Of a DNA stretch of 7,358 nt, positions 5,875-7,358 are shown one piece after another. The notes beneath the pieces are model-generated. The model was given only the letters and a program-made list of their open reading frames with translations. It did no database searches and was not told where the DNA came from. A program made the position numbers and the translations under genes. The DNA is from Burkholderiales bacterium (GTDB lineage: Bacteria > Pseudomonadota > Gammaproteobacteria > Burkholderiales > Burkholderiaceae_C): positions 1 through 7,358 of the forward strand of contig CANJKD010000108.1 of assembly GCA_947474415.1 (NCBI GenBank). The letters are read 5' to 3'. Numbering within the stretch: the stretch's first letter is position 1; each line of letters starts with the position of its first letter.

Positions 5875-7104
5875 TCAGAAGTTGCCCAGGAACCAGTCTT
5901 TGGCGCGCCCGAACCAGGTCTTCACCGAGCCCGCCTGCTGGGCCGCGCGCATGCCGCGCGAGCGGGCGATGCGCGCCTCTTCGAGCAAGCCCATCACGGT
6001 GGCCGAGCGCGGGTTCGCGACCATGTCGTACAGCGCGCCGTGGTAGTTCGGGATGCCTTTGCGCACGGGCTTGAGGAAGATGTCTTCGCCCAGCTCCACC
6101 ATGCCCGGCATCACCGCCGCGCCGCCGGTGATGACGATGCCGCTCGACAGCAGCTCTTCATAGCCGCTCTCGCGGATCACCTGGTGCACGAGCGAGTAGA
6201 TCTCCTCGATGCGCGGCTCGATCACGCCGGCCAGCGCCTGGCGACTCAACATGCGCGGCGGGCGGTCTCCCAGGCCCGGCACTTCGAGCTGATCGGCCGG
6301 GTCGGCCAGCAACTGCTTGGCCACGCCGTACTCGATCTTGATTTCCTCGGCGTCCTTGGTCGGCGTGCGCAGCGCCATTGCGATGTCGCTGGTGATCAGG
6401 TCACCGGCAATCGGGATCACCGCCGTGTGGCGGATCGCGCCGTCGGTGAAGATCGCCACGTCGGTGGTGCCGGCACCGATATCGACCAGCGCCACGCCCA
6501 GGTCCTTCTCGTCGTCGGTCAGCACCGCGTGGCTCGACGCGGATGGGTTCAGCACCAGCTGGTCCACTTCCAGGCCGCAGCGCCGCACGCACTTGACGAT
6601 GTTCTCGGCCGCGCTCTGCGCGCCGGTGACGATGTGCACCTTCACCTCGAGTCGCCCGCCGCTCATGCCGATCGGCTCCTTCACCTCATGGCCGTCGATC
6701 ACGAATTCCTGCGGCTCGACCAGCAGCAGCCGCTGGTCGTTCGGGATGTTGATCGCCTTCGCGGTCTCGACAACCCGGGCCACGTCGATCGGCGTCACTT
6801 CCTTGTCGCGCACGATCACCATGCCGGTGCTGTTCTGGCCGCGAATGTGGCTGCCGGTGATGCCGGTGTAGACCCGCGTGATCTTGCAGTCGGCCATCAT
6901 CTCGGCCTCTTTCAGCGCCTGCTGGATGCTCTGCACCGTGGCGTCGATGTTCACCACCACGCCGCGCTTCAGGCCGTGCGTGGGCGCGCTGCCGAAGCCG
7001 GCGATGCGCAACTCGCCGCCCGGCATCACCTCGGCCACCACCACCATGATCTTGGCGGTGCCGATGTCGAGGCCGACCACCAGATCCTTGTATTCCTTGG
7101 CCAT
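5875..7104 (-). CDS. ftsA: Cell division protein FtsA
   Basis: FtsA is an actin-fold ATPase that anchors FtsZ filaments to the inner membrane and helps recruit later division proteins. The 409 residues fit the family (420 in E. coli). Numbered from MAKEYKDLVVG, it shows phosphate-1 motif GLDIGTAKIMVVV at 11-23, the 1C-domain region with YTGITGSHIRGQNSTGMV at 79-96, phosphate-2 motif ALVDIGAGTTDVAIF at 205-219, and adenosine motif SGIVITGGAAVMPGM at 321-335. The C-terminal amphipathic membrane-targeting helix is VKTWFGRAKDWFLGNF (394-409). The ATG at 7104 is chosen because conserved sequence begins there and AGGAA lies 8 bases upstream; an in-frame start at 7200 would add 32 unrelated residues overlapping ftsQ. 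It lies 64 bases after ftsQ, probably in one operon. Confidence 0.98.
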   Translation of the reverse strand: MAKEYKDLVVGLDIGTAKIMVVVAEVMPGGELRIAGFGSAPTHGLKRGVVVNIDATVQSIQQALKEAEMMADCKITRVYTGITGSHIRGQNSTGMVIVRDKEVTPIDVARVVETAKAINIPNDQRLLLVEPQEFVIDGHEVKEPIGMSGGRLEVKVHIVTGAQSAAENIVKCVRRCGLEVDQLVLNPSASSHAVLTDDEKDLGVALVDIGAGTTDVAIFTDGAIRHTAVIPIAGDLITSDIAMALRTPTKDAEEIKIEYGVAKQLLADPADQLEVPGLGDRPPRMLSRQALAGVIEPRIEEIYSLVHQVIRESGYEELLSSGIVITGGAAVMPGMVELGEDIFLKPVRKGIPNYHGALYDMVANPRSATVMGLLEEARIARSRGMRAAQQAGSVKTWFGRAKDWFLGNF

Positions 7105-7112
7105 GTGCGTTG

Positions 7113-7117
7113 TTCCT
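7113..7117 (-). promoter_or_regulatory. Shine-Dalgarno site of ftsA
   Basis: AGGAA on the - strand (within CAGGAACAA) ends 8 bases before the ATG at 7104. It supports this start over an upstream in-frame start at 7200, which would lie within the end of ftsQ. The rest of the 64-base ftsQ-ftsA gap (7105-7168) is a GTTCGC/GTTGCTTGCTTG-like low-complexity stretch with no other signal I can defend. Confidence 0.75.
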
Positions 7118-7168
7118 GCTGTTCGCTGTTCGCGGTTCTTGTGGTTGCTTGCTTGTGGGCTGCCGTGC

Positions 7169-7358
7169 CTACTTGCGGGCCGGCTTGGCTGCCGCGCCAT
7201 CCGCCGAGGTCAACACGCCCTTGAGCCGCACCGCATAGCCTTCGCTGTGGCGCAGGTCGGCGTACTGAAGCGGCCGCCGGTAGCGCTGCGTCACCTGCGT
7301 CAGCGTGGCCGCGAAGACCTGGGTGCGCGCGACGACTTCGTCGTCGCCGCCGCGCCCG
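7169..7358 (-). CDS. ftsQ: Cell division protein FtsQ, C-terminal end (5' part outside window)
   Basis: Reading the - strand from base 7357 gives 62 residues ending in TAG at 7171-7169. They include RTQVFAATLTQVTQRYRR, then LQYADLRHSEGYAVRLKGV, and a short hydrophilic tail, SADGAAAKPARK. FtsQ is a bitopic inner-membrane protein whose periplasmic domain binds FtsB/FtsL. The YADLRHSEGYAVRL segment corresponds to the last beta-strand region of the FtsQ beta-domain (FVDLRYDSGAAV in E. coli, from memory), the part that contacts FtsB. The N-terminal membrane helix and the POTRA domain lie outside the window. The call rests on this motif and on the position directly upstream of ftsA. Confidence 0.9.
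   Translation of the reverse strand, partial: GRGGDDEVVARTQVFAATLTQVTQRYRRPLQYADLRHSEGYAVRLKGVLTSADGAAAKPARK

Noticed and set aside
4738..7224. 828-codon + strand open frame across ftsZ and ftsA
   Set aside because: It lies antisense to two certain genes and crosses the intergenic repeat; its His/Arg/Ala-rich text looks like a shadow of GC-rich coding DNA and matches no family I know.

Overview
The window is GC-rich chromosomal DNA. By protein resemblance it fits a betaproteobacterium, most likely of the order Burkholderiales (Rubrivivax/Leptothrix/Methylibium-like). The evidence is the ftsQ-ftsA-ftsZ-lpxC order, an FtsZ tail almost identical to that of E. coli, a proteobacterial-type LpxC, Mpl, and the use of glutamate-1-semialdehyde aminomutase (the C5 route to tetrapyrroles). 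The genus is an inference from memory of the families; no database search was possible.

Layout. On the + strand the left third carries the 3' part of hemL (to 796), then mpl (869-2266) and a YqiA-like alpha/beta hydrolase (2275-2919). The rest is on the - strand. In the direction of transcription (right to left) it reads: the last 62 codons of ftsQ (7358-7169), ftsA (7104-5875), a 292-base gap holding a large imperfect hairpin built of CGCAGAG units, ftsZ (5582-4371), lpxC (4311-3376), and two small membrane-protein genes (3308-3123 and 3112-2906). The two gene sets converge, and the stop ends of the hydrolase gene and the last small gene overlap by 14 bases. No gene-free stretch exceeds 300 bases.

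How the genes fit together. FtsQ, FtsA and FtsZ are divisome parts: FtsZ forms the ring, FtsA ties it to the membrane, and FtsQ recruits FtsB/FtsL. LpxC commits UDP-GlcNAc precursors to lipid A, and Mpl returns recycled murein tripeptide to peptidoglycan synthesis. The window is therefore mostly envelope and division housekeeping, with haem-precursor synthesis at the left edge.

I see no mobile element with a transposase, no CRISPR, no tRNA or rRNA, and no clearly new system. The points most worth a second look are: (1) a near-identical 18-base element placing a TAGAAT -10 box six bases before the ATG of both mpl and lpxC, suggesting leaderless mRNAs; (2) the 108-base CGCAGAG-type inverted repeat between ftsA and ftsZ; and (3) the pair of small membrane proteins after lpxC that share an MxxFRW start.
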